The notes under the pieces are model-generated. The model was not told the DNA's origin and searched no databases. It worked only from the letters and a program-made list of their open reading frames with translations. A DNA stretch of 64,000 nt, taken from contig MU832104.1 of assembly GCA_029204225.1 (NCBI GenBank), forward strand, positions 23,131 to 87,130. The letters run 5' to 3'. The position numbers and the translations under genes were made by a program. Positions 44,901 to 53,540 of this stretch are shown here, piece after piece (positions within the stretch are counted from its first letter, which is position 1; each line of letters begins with the position of its first letter). The DNA is from Diphasiastrum complanatum. Taxonomy: Eukaryota; Streptophyta; Lycopodiopsida; Lycopodiales; Lycopodiaceae.

Positions 44901-47494
44901 TTGATTTTACACAGAATAACTGTCAAAAGTTCCTTATAGCCCAAATGCCTATAGACTTCAGCATATGCCATTTCTTTTGGCATCATCAATGCAACAGTTT
45001 TGAACCAGATGGTCATGCACCAGATCTAGGCTACAGCTGTTGGACAAATAAAATATAGGAACTTGTTGAAAATCTTGATTGCAAAGTAAGGAAAAAACAA
45101 TGCCTTACTGGAAAATGGCGCGTGCAAGCACTAAATCTCTTTGGTCAGAAGGGCACTGCATACAACAACCATTAGAAGCATTCTCAATGTCTGATAAGCT
45201 TGGAAAAATATCTCTAATAAGGTTATCCAATACACCTATCATATAGATCTTAAAGGTTATCCATTTTATCATTTACTTGCTGCCGACAATACTTATGATC
45301 ATGGACATATAATACAATATAAACTATCATATAGATCTTAAAGGCTATCCATTTTATCATTTACTTGCTGCCGACAATACTTATGATCATGGACATATAA
45401 TACATTCAGAAACTGAAACTTTCCTTGCAGAATGAACAGTATCAATCAACTTTGCACTTAAACAGGATCGAGAATAGTTTCTTGCCTTAACACTTTGGAC
45501 TAGGTGATACATTGTAAAGGATGAGGTCCCCTACAATATCTAAATGTGTGGCATCGAATAATGTGAAATTCTGAATCAACTAACCACCCCACAACATGAA
45601 ATATAAGGCATTTTTGCTAGCTCAGGCTATACACGCTAGAAAAATGTGCAAAGAAACTTATGATTTCTTCCCCTTCAAGGATTCAACAACCACTTTTGCT
45701 CCAGCTACTTCAAGTATGAAACTTCATTTGTTCTAACCGACTTAGATTCTCCAAGAACATGGATAGCTTTCCCGCCAGGTTTCTCATGTGAAGGAGCTCT
45801 CGGAACCTAATTAACTGAAACAAAAAAGTTTTGAAAGTAATTGGAATCTCAAAAGGGTTAGACAAACTACTACTAGGTCTTCTTCTAGTTGGAAAGAAAG
45901 TTTAGTCCCTGACCCATTGACTGAATGGCTAAACTAGGCCTAGATGCAATGAACATGTTGGTATCCCAATTCAATCAAAGAGGCCCAAAAGAAAACAATG
46001 TCAGGTTCAATGTATTTGATATCCTTAACTCTCCCCTACTTACACAAACATTGTCCTTAATAATTGCCAAAGCCAGATTCAGTAGATGAAGTGATGTTAG
46101 ATGATGCAAAATATGCAGGACAGAGTAGAAGATTTTGCAAACACGGAAATGTAGAGGGAATCTGTGCTAGAAAATGAGGATGCCAAGAGAAGATGGCGCA
46201 ATGATGGCAAGTTGTTCATCATGGTAAGGCATTAGGAATAAGTCTTACATACAAGCTGAGAAGCATAGGGAAGCTATTCGCTTAACCATTCTTTACCTCT
46301 CATGTTTGCTTGGAGGGCTTTCACTAAAAAAATTTCAATCGGAAAATATGAATATCTGTCTTTAAATTCGACAGGACAATAAAAAAGGGCAACTATTGGG
46401 CCACTCGAGTTGGTGAGAGAAATGGTGATGAGGAGCATTCTTAAAGCTGGATTCATTGCCCATTTGTACAGCTTGTATTGCTATCATCAACAACTGCAAT
46501 ATGGATACAACACTCTCAAGATTAGCAACTGACAGTTCTTGCTTGTCAACCGTGGCTTTGAAATGGGTGGTCAGCATAAATGCAGCATAGCAAAATATCA
46601 TGCTACTGACACAGAGGTACAACCTCCAGAATTGACAACATGCCAAAATTTGTCCAGAATTTGCTGCAGAAACATTGATTATGGAGAGCAATAAAAAAGA
46701 ACAAACTTGCTCAAAAATGAAAAAGGCCAAATTTGTCCCAGTTTGTGATGATGGTTTGAAACTACTTCAAATATATTTGACAAGAAGGTGCGAAAGTCAC
46801 ATGTGGTCGAGAAAATGAGGAAGTGAGGAATTTTATTTGATTATTGAAACCTCTAAAGTTGGGGCCACGTATGATTTGTTGGCCCTGGAGTGTGTGGACC
46901 GACTGCTGTGTGTGTGGTGCTATGTTCTCATTCTACAAGCTATCGATGATTCACATTATGTCTATAATAGCTGGGAACGACATGTCATGCAAAATAGATT
47001 GGCATGTATCTGGCCTGCCAATCAAAAGTTTTAAGATCATTTTTCGTGTTAGAGGACGGAATTTTCAACTTGTAGAAAATGAATAGTGAGCTCCTAGTGT
47101 CCTCTGGAACAAGTTACAATTTTCATTTTGATACTCATCAGCAGAAAAAATGAAGGCATCTTCCTGAGTAGAGATTGCTTCTATGAAGATCTGCTATATG
47201 TGTCTTGAAATCTTTGCGTGCAGGAGGGATAACCATGATACAGTGTGTTCTCTAATAACTTCAGATCTTGTCTTAATAGTTGATTCAAGTACTGAAAAGC
47301 CTACTTGATATGAAAACCCTATTGTGAAGGTAGAAATATCGGCAGATCAAGGTCAATTTTTGGCAGCTAAAAGTTGACGATTCCCTATCAAGTGCAGTTC
47401 AAGTGTATACCTGTGACATAAACTTTAAGATTGCAGACGCGAAAAGATCAGGTCGAGAGCCACGAACGAAGTGATATGAAGATTTCCCCAAATC
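29589..47494 (-). CDS. GET4: GET4 homologue, five C-terminal exons (gene continues upstream)
   Basis: GET4 is a cytosolic alpha-solenoid adaptor that, with a GET5/UBL4-type partner, hands tail-anchored membrane proteins to the GET3 ATPase for ER insertion. Five minus-strand exons join in phase into 142 codons and a stop: 47494-47411, 45155-45109, 44565-44443, 29863-29779, 29678-29589. The order of motifs matches the C-terminal half of plant GET4: SYHFVRGSRPDLFASAILKF, DLVLARAIFQYLSLGNLRDA, LERDALPLFRMLRENYK, then LLDDIAEKFYGVRRK and FQNMFGDIMK. All introns have GT/AG borders (GTATAC, GTAAGG, GTAAGG, GTGTGT donors). No stop or frameshift interrupts the exons, so the gene could be active. The introns are about 2.3, 0.5, 14.6 and 0.1 kb; the 14.6-kb one is full of retroelements. 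N-terminal exons were not found between 47495 and 64000. Confidence 0.88.
29779..29863 (-). CDS. GET4: GET4 penultimate exon
   Basis: 85 nt between ATACAG and GTGTGT. It encodes LERDALPLFRMLRENYKMS and ERDPSLDE. It starts with the third base of a Thr codon split with the exon at 44443. Confidence 0.88.
29929..29993. repeat. (AG)n microsatellite in GET4 intron
   Basis: About 64 bases of AG, 66 bases upstream of the 29779-29863 exon (in transcription sense). Confidence 0.95.
30343..30636 (-). repeat. LTR-like repeat copy 1 (GET4 intron)
   Basis: About 290 bp matching 40648-40926 in the same orientation, from CCATAGAATGACTAATAGTC to CTACCTACCACCACCTACCA. Read on the minus strand it resembles a copia LTR: GTAGGTGGTGGTAGG, then a TATA-like stretch. 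It is probably a solo or partial LTR. Confidence 0.7.
31003..31336. mobile_element. Candidate hAT-type MITE, 334 bp
   Basis: The ends read ATACTTGCAGCGGAACGCG and, inverted, ATAGTTGCATGGGGCATTCC, giving a short imperfect terminal inverted repeat (ATA[C/G]TTGCA). The flanks are TGCTCATG (30995-31002) and GGCTCATG (31337-31344), an 8-bp target duplication with one mismatch, as expected for hAT. The interior is rich in GGAACGTTCC-like dyads and has no coding capacity. Confidence 0.65.
31345..33066. other. GET4 intron sequence, no gene seen
   Basis: AT-rich DNA without a recognisable domain on either strand; the flanking intron segment 29994-30342 is similar. Confidence 0.5.
33067..33114. repeat. 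Perfect 22-bp hairpin at copia H breakpoint
   Basis: Arms 33067-33088 and 33093-33114 are exact inverted copies around a 4-base loop AACA. The right arm is coding copia sequence (TWDLVE); the left arm repeats it backwards. Confidence 0.92.
33093..33955 (+). pseudogene. Copia H RT-RNase H segment (inverted), broken
   Basis: It starts STWDLVEPPIGKKPIGCKWV, then HADGSIAKHKARLVIKGYAQ, QMDVKSAFLNGELEEEVFM and a stop at 33418. After a frameshift LYVDYLIITGN replaces the catalytic YVDD with YVDY. An internal deletion joins EQFEKG to YGLIYRKHDG. The RNase H start (GYVDADWGGDYDDRRSTTGY, SKKQSTISLSTTEAEYKAM) breaks off after EVGMKQKNPTTL. Confidence 0.88.
33956..35990 (-). pseudogene. Copia H knuckle, protease, integrase
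   Basis: The zinc knuckle CFHCGKKGHWKSEC lies near 35885-35840. One long frame (35741-34206) then has the protease DSGATRHMTGN, LYVPGLKKNLLFVG, pre-integrase ELWHKRLGHLNLGSLSLMRK, integrase LIHTDICGPM, LRSDSGGEYKS, HTPALNGVAERKNRTTVESA and the C-terminal IFLGYDDRVKGYRCFDP. After a frameshift near 34200 the linker continues (RRSTREKTQPERYEANYAL) to AKDDDIWVKAMGD at about 33956. The integrase DDE positions look preserved. Confidence 0.9.
35984..36611 (-). pseudogene. Copia H gag (DUF4219/UBN2)
   Basis: ATG at 36611. GESILSESSKLDRISNYAVW and NILMEKDVWEVVTGDERRPP are followed by the UBN2 region (MKTMRDEL-type TRIKTMRDELHSIGERI, LPTFDELTEILMQEEQRR). A short disruption separates the parts near 36265-36325, and a TAA near 35984 precedes the knuckle. 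Confidence 0.88.
36972..37172 (-). pseudogene. Foreign copia integrase fragment in copia H leader
   Basis: SDGGGEYFLTKFIDFCKDQG, TTPYSPQQNGVAERKNRS and TMLKSKGMPNTFWA form the second half of a copia integrase core in one open stretch. It belongs to a different copia lineage from copia H and lies between the copia H primer site and its gag, out of place. Confidence 0.85.
37190..38096 (-). other. Copia H leader, no coding sense
   Basis: GC-moderate sequence containing phrases such as GGATCCAACGGCCCA and GATCCGACGGTCC. Short frames have no domain. It sits between the PBS and the integrase fragment. Confidence 0.55.
38097..38113 (-). other. Primer binding site of copia H
   Basis: The minus strand reads TGGTATCAGAGCCGTAC, an exact match to the plant tRNA-iMet primer pattern. 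It lies next to the LTR end. Confidence 0.88.
38114..38387 (-). repeat. 5' LTR of copia H
   Basis: About 274 bp between the PBS and AATTCTAACT. Its ends are near-inverted (AGTTAGAATT / AATTCTAAGT) rather than plain TG...CA, so the exact limits are uncertain. No 3' LTR was found. Confidence 0.65.
38700..39935 (+). pseudogene. Copia I integrase end, RT and RNase H remnants
   Basis: SDHKVYKSYDPTSSKAFVSR and DVTFVKDQFYDF (about 38723-38820) end the integrase. RT scraps follow: KYKPDGSIDRWKSKLVAQRY and EVHQMDV..MFLNGVIEGD (39195-39410). RNase H then reads [17 protein letters not shown] (39537-39585), SRKQTLVALSSTKAEYIVAT and the tail SKSKHIGIKYHYVKDKVQ, TADIYTKALAK (39775-39905). Confidence 0.82.
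39977..40390 (+). repeat. 3' LTR of copia I
   Basis: Starts TGTTGTCAAATTATCAATG after the polypurine tract AAGGGGGAG. It contains a GTAGGTAGGTGAAG run and a TATA-like TATAAATACTAGGGCC. Its early part resembles the copia N LTR (TAATTGTAGAGGCCA). The right end is approximate. Confidence 0.75.
40648..40926 (-). repeat. LTR-like repeat copy 2 (GET4 intron)
   Basis: Same-orientation partner of 30343-30636, with a longer CT run near 40880-40897. On the minus strand its U3-like part (GTAGGTGGTGGTAGG) resembles the copia I LTR. Confidence 0.7.
40927..43399. other. GET4 intron sequence, no gene seen
   Basis: Short frames only (for example 41744-42079 and 42842-43030) without a domain. Confidence 0.5.
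43400..43800 (+). pseudogene. LINE 3' end fragment in GET4 intron
   Basis: SRLCQLCKLGEVESEED (about 43665-43718) followed one frame over by FRCPVYYEIKGRYH matches the C-terminal zinc-binding end of the LINE at 51100-53508 (EDEFHFIFRCPVYYEIRGRY). Only this terminal part is present. Confidence 0.8.
43801..44442. other. GET4 intron sequence, no gene seen
   Basis: AT-rich; no domain on either strand. Confidence 0.5.
44443..44565 (-). CDS. GET4: GET4 exon with YLSLGNLRDANK
   Basis: 123 nt between ATAAGCAG and GTAAGG. It completes a Gln codon from the 45109 exon, then encodes YLSLGNLRDANKIMDEVKHG and VRCLKFLLL, ending with two bases of Thr. Confidence 0.9.
45109..45155 (-). CDS. GET4: GET4 47-nt microexon-like exon
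   Basis: Between GTATGCAG and GTAAGG. It encodes CPSDQRDLVLARAIF plus two bases of Gln. It corresponds to the CYPGEDDLAIARAV part of plant GET4. Confidence 0.86.
45236..45403. repeat. Tandem duplication, 88-bp unit x 2, GET4 intron
   Basis: CTATCATATAGATCTTAAAG starts copies at 45236 and 45324; both run through GGACATATAATACA with about one substitution, so the duplication is recent. Confidence 0.92.
45404..47410. other. GET4 intron, one coding-like scrap
   Basis: No recognised gene. On the minus strand about 45810-45660 reads PSHEKPGGKAIHVLGESKS with a frameshift soon after; I could not identify it. It may be a decayed exon or chance. Confidence 0.45.
47411..47494 (-). CDS. GET4: GET4 exon with HFVRGSRPDLFAS
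   Basis: 84 nt (28 codons, phase 0) between GTATTTAG and GTATAC. It encodes DLGKSSYHFVRGSRPD, LFASAILKFMSQ. It is the most upstream exon found in the window. Confidence 0.88.
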
Positions 47495-48569
47495 CTAAAT
47501 ACGCAAAACCATGACATTAGTTCTAGCAAGTTTGATAGATGTATCAGAAGGTGAATTGCTTTGTTGCACTCAAAAACAACAGAGAAGATGAGCAACATGA
47601 GTAATACAACTGAAAAGGGTAAATTTATTGATCATAACTTGCTTATAACATAATGGAACACGACTCCCTTTTACACGACCAATATCTTACATGTTAATGT
47701 TTCAAAGTATTGTGAAATACTTGTCAGTGAAGTCCTTGACAAATATGCATGTGTTTAAGGCATCAAAGCACTATTATTGCCGTTTTTGAATATCTACGAG
47801 TCTTCTAAACTGCTCAAAAAGTAATCAAGGGTAGTTCCCCATGTCCACATGATGATGGGGCTAAAGGCCATTGCAACTCTCATGCGGTACTCTACATGCT
47901 CATTGTATCAACTCTTACTGCACGAAGGTTTGCAGAGTATCAAAGGATATCTATGCTAACAGTTCCTCAGAACATCAAGTGGTAAATCTAATTATGATAA
48001 TTTATTAGTCAAAAACATACTCCCAAATTGTAACAGTGAGAAAGGAAAGTGAAAGATATAAATTGACTGTTTCAAATTAAACCTAGCACCATGGTTATCT
48101 ACAACAGAGAGAACCAATTTGACAGGATAAAATCTGTTGAATTGAAGTTAAACCATTGACATTGTTGTATCACTAACTAAGGTCTTTAAAAAGGAAACTT
48201 TGCCCAAGCATAGGGAACATTGTCTCTCTAAAGTGACTACAGAAGCATCCCCCTTGGATGCCTAAAAACAACCGCATGCATACTTTTGTTTGATATCCAC
48301 ACTCCAGCTTAATGCAAAATTTTTCTTGAGACGTTCCTTGTGCATCTCAAAACAAGTCTTTTTGACTTGTACGTTGACGTGCAACTGAGTGGATTAAACT
48401 CTAGTGCTCGAGGAGAGGACAGGTGATGTTAACCAACAGGCTAGTTATTGAAGGATGAGAGAGAAAGAAATCAAGAAAAAATGACAGGTACTGAAATGAG
48501 AGTACAATAGATCAGATACACAGCAGATGGGAGCAAAATGCTTCGCAAATCACTCATCGCTGCCTGAGT
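47495..48569. other. Upstream GET4 intron, no further exon found
   Basis: I searched the minus strand for the preceding GET4 motif (GDYLY-like) and did not find it. Confidence 0.5.
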
Positions 48570-48740
48570 GAGAGTCTACTCAATGAGTCAAGTAGATTGG
48601 ATGGAAACAATTACAGGGTGTGGAAATCTAAGATGCAGAACATTCTCATGCATAGAGTGTTGGGATGCAGTCAAAAAGCTTGGGCCTATTCTGAATTTTG
48701 AGCCTAAATTGAAAGATTACATCAAGAGACTCTATGGATG
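48570..48740 (+). pseudogene. Copia gag N-terminal fragment
   Basis: ESLLNESSRLDGNNYRVWKS and KMQNILMH match the gag start of copia E/H/N. After a frameshift, FEPKLKDYIKR continues the same region. Truncated on both sides. Confidence 0.78.
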
Positions 48741-48840
48741 ATGATCACTTTTGCAATCATTTCATTGGAGATGTGAGTGCAATGTGCATACAGTTGGGGG
48801 CATAAATATTGGGCCCTTATCAGTGCGCATTTGGACCCCC

Positions 48841-48930
48841 ATTTTTATCTAGGGGGGGTGCAGAGGGGGCAGCGCCCCCCCTGCTACTGTTGCCGGGGGG
48901 GTCCAGGGGGGGGCGGCCATGTATTGATGA
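48841..48930. repeat. G-run cluster with GC dyad
   Basis: Runs of seven, five, seven and eight G on the plus strand within 80 bases, plus GGGGGCAGCGCCCCC as a short dyad. Such runs could form a G-quadruplex. No gene was seen between here and 49495. Confidence 0.7.
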
Positions 48931-49495
48931 GGCCCTTACTACCTTGGAGGATGTCGGCTCACATCTGTGATGATCTGACCGACAATAAGATCAGGGAGAG
49001 GCTGTTCTTTTAGAACCATATGTTGATCTTCCTGTGGAGTATCAATCTCTATTGTTGAGCCTTCTTCTACTATGGAGGCGCAACTCGGATGGAAGTTTTA
49101 TCATTAGAGTAGATCCATCTACATTGTTCTCTTACCTTCAGTTTTTGTAGTGGCATTGATAAGCTGACTAGGCGGTTCACTGAAGCTATTGATGGGTGCT
49201 GATGTTGCTGCTGTTGTTGCCACTTGAAGGGAGGAACTAAAGGAGTAGGGGTTTGAAGCATCACTTGACTTGACCACCGTGTTTGATGTCTGAAGCTGAG
49301 GTTGAACTCATTCATTAAAAATTTTGAGCATCTGTAAGCTCTATTTGAGTGGATGCTGTTGTCAAGAATATTACTTCTGAAGTGTGAAGCCTGGGAACTT
49401 ATGGAGCCTCCAAAGTCCATGAAGGCAAAATAGGGTTTTGTTATCTGGTTGGTCATTGGATTTGAGACGGACTACCTGGAGTTACCTGAAGGTTA

Positions 49496-49905
49496 TGTTA
49501 TAGAGGAAGAACGGGATATGGGGTTGAAATAAATGCCTATTTTGCCCCTTAAGGCTTGTATACTTGTAACTTGTGCATAAGACATGGGGGTAAAACATTT
49601 ATGTACATAGTACACCCCACTTGTGCTAATTAGGCAAGTAATAGCAAGTAGGTTGAGGACCCATGTGGGTTCTAGAGCTAGACTTAGCAAGACACCACCT
49701 CTATGGATTACATGCTAAAAGTAGCCCAAAGTTTGGAGGGGTTTCCATGCCCTACTACTCTTTGGATAATCATTCAAGTTGTGTGAGCTTTGAAATCCTC
49801 TCTCTCTTGCTTTTGTTTTCTACTCCATAGCTGGTTTTTTCAAGCTTTCATAGTGTGCTTACTATGCTGTTATGATACTCCATAGCTAGGCCTTGGAATT
49901 TGTCA
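49496..49905 (+). repeat. Candidate 5' LTR of copia J
   Basis: The right end (TTTGTCA) is fixed by the PBS. The left end, TGTTATAGAGG, is only my best guess. There is no second copy to confirm it. Confidence 0.5.
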
Positions 49906-50274
49906 TGGTATCAGAGCAGGTTATGTTGCCTGTGGTGTGGTGAAAGCTTAGACATGTTTTGATTAGATTCTTGCCATTCCTGGAGAGCAGCTTATCTTTG
50001 AGGAGGGCGCACTTTTTGTAGGGGCATCTGATCTCTGTGCTATCTGCATGGTTGGAGTACTGTTGGCAAGGGGAGTACAGTGAGCCAAAAAGTTTCTAAA
50101 TTGGGAGGAATTTTTTTGAGTCTTTTTGGACAGCCAGGACTGTAGGAGGGCACTTTCTACAGTGGGGACTTCAGTGAAAGTTCTGAGTGGATCTTGGACA
50201 AGGGCTAGGACAGCCATACAGGGGGATAGTTTCAAATCCAGAAGCTGAGGGTTATTGAGCAAGTGGCTGCGTAC

Positions 50275-51009
50275 CCTAGTTGGGTGGCACTAACTTTAGC
50301 ATATGGAAATTCAAGATCAAGAACATTCTTGAAGACAAAGAATGTTGGAAGCTTGTGACAGGTGAGGAGCCTGTTCCAACATCTGAACTTGAACTCAAGG
50401 ACTATATCAAGAGAGGGGAAAAGGCACATAGGATCATCAACATGTCAGTGAGGGATAATGTGATTCCTCTAATCAGGTCAGCCAAAGGGCCTGTAGATGC
50501 ATGGCACATTCTTTGTGCATTATATGAGACAACAAGTACAACTAGGTTTCTCTATTTGAAGAACAAGTTGTATACTCTCAGAATGGAGACAGGGGAGACA
50601 GTTGATCATCTTACTAAGATTCAGGATCTTAGATATCAGCTTTCTGTGCTTGGAGAGTCTATTGCTGACAAAGACTTGGTGCCAATAGCCAGCCAAGGAT
50701 AAGAAGAAAGGCAAGAACAAAGGAGCACCACAAACACTTGAGCAAGGAATGGAGAACTTGCATATGTCAGAAGCACAATCCTCCTCGAATACTTCTTCCA
50801 CACCTCGAAGGAAGGGGAATTGCAATTACTGTGGTAAATATGGACACTTTGCTTTTGAGTACAGGAAGAAGCTTGTAGAGCAAAAGAAGGGTACAAAGAA
50901 GCAGGGAGGAAATGTTGTTGAGAGTGTTGCAAGAGAGGAGCAGAGTGACATAAGGCAAGCTGAGTTATTTTCTGTTGCATTGGTCTCACAAGCTACACAA
51001 TGCATGTAA
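50275..51009 (+). pseudogene. Copia J gag with broken zinc knuckle
   Basis: GGTNFSIWKFKIKNILEDKE, KAHRIINMSVRDNVIPLIRS and METGETVDHLTKIQDLRYQL form UBN2 gag. The frame jumps from ESIADKDLV to the basic linker AKDKKKGKNKG by deletion. The knuckle reads CNYCGKYGHFAFEY: the last zinc-binding Cys is Tyr. Confidence 0.86.
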
Positions 51010-51063
51010 AGTCTTGAATAGGTTCAACATGCATCCTCAGAGTCCAGACTCATCACTCGAGAG

Positions 51064-51099
51064 TTGAGAGAGAGATCTGAGAGAGAGAGAGAGAGAGAG
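51064..51099. repeat. (GA)n tract at the 3' end of the LINE
   Basis: Interrupted GA repeats that end just before the LINE tail. They match the GA tract at the other LINE end (53509-53538). Confidence 0.85.
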
Positions 51100-53505
51100 T
51101 TAGAATTAGAATTATTATTATTAACGTCTTTTGGTACCCAAAGGTACATAAGACAAAAGAGAGTACAAAAGGTGAGGAGCATTGTCCGCATACGGACTTA
51201 TTTACTAGTAGAAAAGAGAAGAAGACAAGAAACTAGCATATCTATCTCGCTATCTCTAAGAAGAAGAAATATCCAAGCTTGACCACTAGCTTGCGAGGGT
51301 ACAATGCAAGAGCTTAACCACCTGCTCTGCGGAGGAGACTAGCTACGAGTAAGCTGAAAATAATGAGTGATAGTAGTAGAGGAGCGTGTTGTGGACTGGC
51401 GAGAAGCCCGTGAAGATCTAGTGATCCTGGATCTAGCAGAAATATGTGAGACTCTCTGTGTCTTCGATCTCCGAGTGGGGACTTCAAAATCCAAAACGGA
51501 AATGTCCTCTCTATCTCGCTTCTGGAAAAACTGGGTAATATGAGTCTGGCTGTGATCCATATCTGTGATAGGTAGAAGTGAAGCTCGTAGAGTATACATC
51601 TCTCTCAATAGAAGACCTACACATCTGGAGTCTGGATACTCGAGGAAAGATCGCAACGTGAGAGGGGTATCTCTGTATAAACAATGGTAACGCCCCCTGA
51701 TCTCGTAATATACTGGACAACGAAAGATGAAATGGAACTCATCTTCCATCTCATGAAGAGAACAAAGCTAACATATCCTTTGCAATCTGGGAGTGTCCGT
51801 GTATCTACCTGTCTCAATAGCCAGCTGATGAGAAGAGACTAGGAGTTGTCCCATACGGTATCGCAGACCAAAAGATAATGGTTGTGTAAGATATGCTGGA
51901 AGGACAGGGGTACCCGTAGTATCCAACCGTAGTAGATGTGTGCCATAGAAATGTATCTTGACCTTATCAGGGTCTGGCTGTGACCATATAGTGCGTATGT
52001 AGCTACGATAAATATGTTGTTTGATATAAGCATGAGTCCCGCTTGGAAGATCAAGTATAGATAAGTCCCAAGTCCGAAGAAGGGCTGAGACACTGCCAGA
52101 CCAAGAATGCTTGGCCCCCTGTCCAGCAATGGTGCGTGATGAAGTGAGAGCAGCAACAATATATCTGGAAGTGTCTAACTCTGATATCCTGTCAAGAAAG
52201 GTAATGATCTGAAACATAGCACCGATAACCAGGGGAGGGGAAGCAAACTCCGCTAATATGATATCATGTGGCACCGAGGGCTTAGCCCTAATCATCCTGC
52301 TAAGCATGAGAATCTGGATACGAGTAAGATCCCTCCAAGTATCACGTGATAGTTCCGGACACCAAGTCTCAGCAGAGTATAAAACAACCGGGGAGACAGT
52401 GGTAGAAAATAGTAAACATCTGGTAGCAGGGTCCTGTACATAATATGTGGAGCAGAATCTCTCCATATGAACAAGAGAAGTGTGCCCCTTACGGAGTCTG
52501 GTGAGGGCTGCCGGTCGGAATGTGAGTAGCGGACCAGAGAAAAGTACTAAAAATAAGTGTAAGATGTCACAATCTCAATCGGCAACCCATCATAATAGAA
52601 GGTCCCATCTCTCATATGCTGTCTATTAGTGTTGAACACCATAATCTTGTTCTTCTTAGTATTAACCGTCAATCCCCAAAGCTGACCGAAGTGATGTAAA
52701 GCAGAGAGGTGTCTCTGTAAGCCAGCTGCAGAGGATGAGAGAAGAACCACATCATCAGCGTATAGGAGAATGGGGATAATAATATCTGCTAAGGGACAAC
52801 CCTCTCCACCTTCCTCTCGAATAATCCGCTCGAGGTCATCAATATATAGTGCAAAGAGAGTAGGAGATAGGGGCAGCCCTGCTTCACTCCAATGGTAGAA
52901 TGGATCAGCGAGACCAACCACTACCGTCCCTGAACCGCGCCCAAACTCGCTCATATAAAGTAATGATCACGGCAATAGTCTCGTCTGTGAAGCCAAGCGA
53001 AGATAATCTCTGGAAAAGGAGGTGTCTCGGAACTGAAAAAAGCTTTGCGGAAGTCCACAAAGCAACAATAAACTCTCTGTCTCTGATGTCGTGCCTCCTC
53101 AATGATGCATCGCAAAATGAAAATCTGATCTGAGGTAGAGTGTCCTGGTCTGAACCCAGCCTGACCCATAGCATGTAAATCCGCAGTCTCAGCAAAAGAT
53201 CCAGTAACCGTCTGTAAAATGGAACCATAAATCTTAGCCAAAGTGTGACCAATCATAATAGTACAGTAGTTTTCTACATTTATGGGATCACCTGCCTTGA
53301 GAATGGGATGAAGAATATTAGTACACCATGCAGTAGGAAAACCAGAGGTCACAGCAGTGTTAAAAGCGTGAGCAATAAAGGGCGAGATAAGATGTGCTAT
53401 AGGTTTTAGGAAATCCACGTTTAGAGAATCATAGTCAGTGGCTTTATGAAGTTTGGCATGGTTAATGGCATTTTCAACCATGTGTGGAGTAAAAAGCGTG
53501 CAGTG

Positions 53506-53508
<3 letters not shown>
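51100..53508 (-). mobile_element. LINE (non-LTR retrotransposon), 5' truncated
   Basis: The minus strand carries RT, a connection region, a C-terminal zinc-binding region and a 3' tail ending in TAATAATAATAATTC (near 51122-51108). It is flanked by GA/CT microsatellite on both sides, as if inserted in one tract. The endonuclease is missing through 5' truncation. Confidence 0.85.
51339..53508 (-). pseudogene. LINE ORF2 (reverse transcriptase) with frameshifts
   Basis: The first frame (to about 53040) has TPHMVENAINHAKLHKATDY and GQAGFRPGHSTSDQIFILRC, CCFVDFRKAF. It shifts to LLFQRLSSLGFTDETIAVII, then to GLPLSPTLFALYIDDLERII and the catalytic LLYADDVVLLSSS (near 52765-52742). After stops near 52547, the connection region (VVLYSAETWCPELSRDTWRD) runs to 51770 and the C-terminus EMEDEFHFIFRCPVYYEIRG to a stop at 51339. 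It copies RNA at a nicked target (target-primed reverse transcription). Several frameshifts show it is dead. Confidence 0.88.

Positions 53509-53538
<30 letters not shown>
53509..53538. repeat. (GA)n tract between LINE and hAT
   Basis: Pure AG/GA run directly 5' of the hAT start codon context GCCACCATG. Confidence 0.93.

Positions 53539-53540
<2 letters not shown>

Larger units (their letters stand above)
49496..51009 (+). mobile_element. Ty1/copia J: 5' LTR plus gag, truncated
   Basis: A candidate LTR (49496-49905), PBS TGGTATCAGAGCAGG (49906-49920) and gag to the zinc knuckle. Nothing of pol remains after about 51009. Confidence 0.8.

Noticed and set aside
49070..49456. 128-codon minus-strand frame with a Gln/His run
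   Set aside because: No recognisable family and no neighbouring exon signals; treated as chance.
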